A DNA stretch of 5,716 bases from Simkania sp. (lineage in GTDB: Bacteria > Chlamydiota > Chlamydiia > Chlamydiales > Simkaniaceae), in contig JANQJX010000191.1 of NCBI GenBank assembly GCA_028281425.1, positions 1-5,716 of the forward strand. Reading direction: 5' to 3'. Position numbers and translations under genes: made by a program. Under the pieces are notes generated by a model, which did no database searches, was not told the DNA's origin, and saw nothing but the letters and a program-made list of their open reading frames with translations. Positions 5,116 to 5,716 of this stretch are shown one piece after another (within the stretch, counting starts at the first letter, position 1; every line of letters begins with the position of its first letter).

Positions 5116-5484
5116 ATGAGGGTTAAAATTTTTCTTATTTTATTGATGCTAGCATCAAACTATGCTTTTTCTCAAGGTGGAAGTCATGCTGAGTGTCCAG
5201 TTGAAGTTATTCTAAGCAATTCTGAATACTGCGTAAAACGTTTGGATGAAAATAAAATCTATCTCAATTCCGAATGTTTAGAATATGTAGAAACCGGAAT
5301 GAAGGTAAATCTAGATGGATTCAACGAAATCACTCTAAGTTTGATTCGCTTTGACTCTGAAGGTCCATTTATATTTTTAGGTACTAGAGATCAAATGAGT
5401 GGGAAGGTTCAAGTTTGGTGTGAAAATTGTGGTTTTTACCACGATCCTCCTCCTCACCCTAAAGGATTCCCAAACCCATTTTAA
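5116..5484 (+). CDS. Small exported protein with a CxxC pair, function unknown
   Basis: The 122-residue protein has a clear signal peptide: R2 and K4, hydrophobic IFLILLMLA (5-13), and a probable cleavage after A-F-S19. The mature part is about 100 residues with five Cys (27, 39, 54, 102, 105). The last two form W-C-E-N-C-G, a knuckle that could bind metal or form disulfides after export. The tail is proline-rich (DPPPHPKGFPNPF). The middle, with IYLNSECLEYVETGMKVNLDG and then a second short strand-rich unit, resembles hypothetical proteins I associate with Chlamydia-related bacteria, in which a short beta domain precedes a W-x-C-x-x-C-G motif; this is memory, not a search. ATG 5116 is the natural start because the signal peptide begins there; only a weak GAGAG lies five bases upstream. 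It is divergent from the lipoprotein gene, and a perfect 16-base palindrome lies in its signal-peptide codons (5143-5158). Confidence 0.7.
   Translation: MRVKIFLILLMLASNYAFSQGGSHAECPVEVILSNSEYCVKRLDENKIYLNSECLEYVETGMKVNLDGFNEITLSLIRFDSEGPFIFLGTRDQMSGKVQVWCENCGFYHDPPPHPKGFPNPF
5143..5158. promoter_or_regulatory. Perfect 16-base palindrome, candidate operator of the divergent pair
   Basis: TTGATGCTAGCATCAA reads the same on both strands. It lies in the coding sequence of the small exported protein (about codons 10-15) and 40-55 bases upstream of the lipoprotein start codon, where a promoter or operator for that gene should be. A dimeric regulator could bind it. By a rough estimate from base composition, a 16-base perfect palindrome would turn up by chance in perhaps one of six such windows, so position is the main argument. 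Confidence 0.3.
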
Positions 5485-5716
5485 CAGATTTTGACTACAT
5501 TATAAAGTTGAGAAAATGGCGATCAGATGATCCCAAGAAGAAGGGAAAATTGTCACCATATCCGAGGTGATAAGAAGAGCCGTTGAGGTTTGCTACCCAA
5601 TCATGAAACATAAATGACTAGCCCAACTTTCGCATCTTTCAGATAAAATCTCCTAATTTCCATAGATATAGAATCCTTAAGATGCTGATAATAAGTATGA
5701 TATGAATATTAAATTG
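5485..5716. other. Non-coding right end with possible gene debris
   Basis: No intact gene is visible. The plus strand carries the ribbon-helix-helix-like fragment at 5531-5617. The minus strand has a 38-codon frame (5611-5495, starting MFHDWVANLN) over the same bases; it has no ribosome-binding site and is probably its shadow. Bases 5618-5716 are A/T-rich apart from a more mixed stretch around 5619-5652. I see no terminator for the small exported-protein gene. Confidence 0.45.
5531..5617 (+). pseudogene. Possible remnant of a ribbon-helix-helix (CopG/Arc-like) protein, C-terminal part
   Basis: A plus-strand frame of 28 codons ends at TGA 5615-5617 and contains EEGKIVTISEVIRRAVE. In ribbon-helix-helix proteins, many of them antitoxins or plasmid regulators, a short pattern such as EEG-x-T-x-S-E-V-I-R-R-A marks the turn and the start of the second helix. 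The frame is closed just upstream by TGA (5528-5530), after a short MAIR, and no N-terminal strand is present. It is therefore a fragment at best, with an extra residue or two between EEG and TIS. No toxin gene adjoins it in the window. Chance similarity in so short a stretch cannot be excluded. Confidence 0.25.

Noticed and set aside
1..5716. CRISPR array, tRNA, rRNA, phage module or defence system
   Set aside because: No regularly spaced repeats, cloverleaf, ribosomal sequence, integrase or defence enzyme motifs are visible on either strand.

Overview
The window is about 64% A/T by eye and comes from a Gram-negative bacterium: it encodes an outer-membrane beta-barrel protein, a lipoprotein with a signal peptide and a small exported protein. 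The style of several proteins (the barrel with a W-F-S-G-P-L-L motif near its N-terminus, the cysteine-containing small exported protein, the lipoprotein with a G-S-K-P motif) reminds me of Chlamydia-related bacteria of amoebae and of Legionella or Coxiella. This is an impression from memory, not a search result, and the taxon should be treated as open.

Layout. Bases 1-348 hold no secure gene: a GC-richer patch at the left edge (possibly the start of a minus-strand gene, possibly a decayed element) and an A/T-rich intergenic stretch with a strong inverted repeat at 213-242. Two plus-strand genes with good AAGGAG ribosome-binding sites follow: a membrane-anchored zinc-ribbon protein (349-900) and a secreted beta-barrel outer-membrane protein (1099-2100). 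Convergent with them, and only 40 bases from the barrel stop codon, is a minus-strand pair encoding an ABC exporter of the Wzm/Wzt (KpsM/KpsT, TagG/TagH) polysaccharide type: permease 2920-3759, then ATPase 2141-2914. A 390-base gap with a possible promoter and a weak terminator separates this pair from a minus-strand lipoprotein gene (4150-5103). That gene is head to head with a small plus-strand gene for an exported protein (5116-5484), with only 12 bases between the start codons. Bases 5485-5716 hold no intact gene but contain a 28-codon fragment that reads like the end of a ribbon-helix-helix DNA-binding protein.

How the genes work together. The permease and ATPase almost certainly form one inner-membrane exporter that moves a lipid-linked glycan or a similar polymer across the inner membrane. 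The ATPase lacks the C-terminal carbohydrate-binding domain of the longer Wzt proteins. No glycosyltransferase lies in the window, so the substrate cannot be named. The barrel, lipoprotein, small exported protein and zinc-ribbon protein are all predicted at the envelope, but nothing ties them to one pathway. I found no CRISPR array, tRNA, rRNA, intact insertion sequence or recognisable defence system. The most unusual points are the compact divergent pair with a perfect 16-base palindrome beside it, the strong hairpins at 213-242 and 854-880, and the ribbon-helix-helix-like remnant near the right edge.
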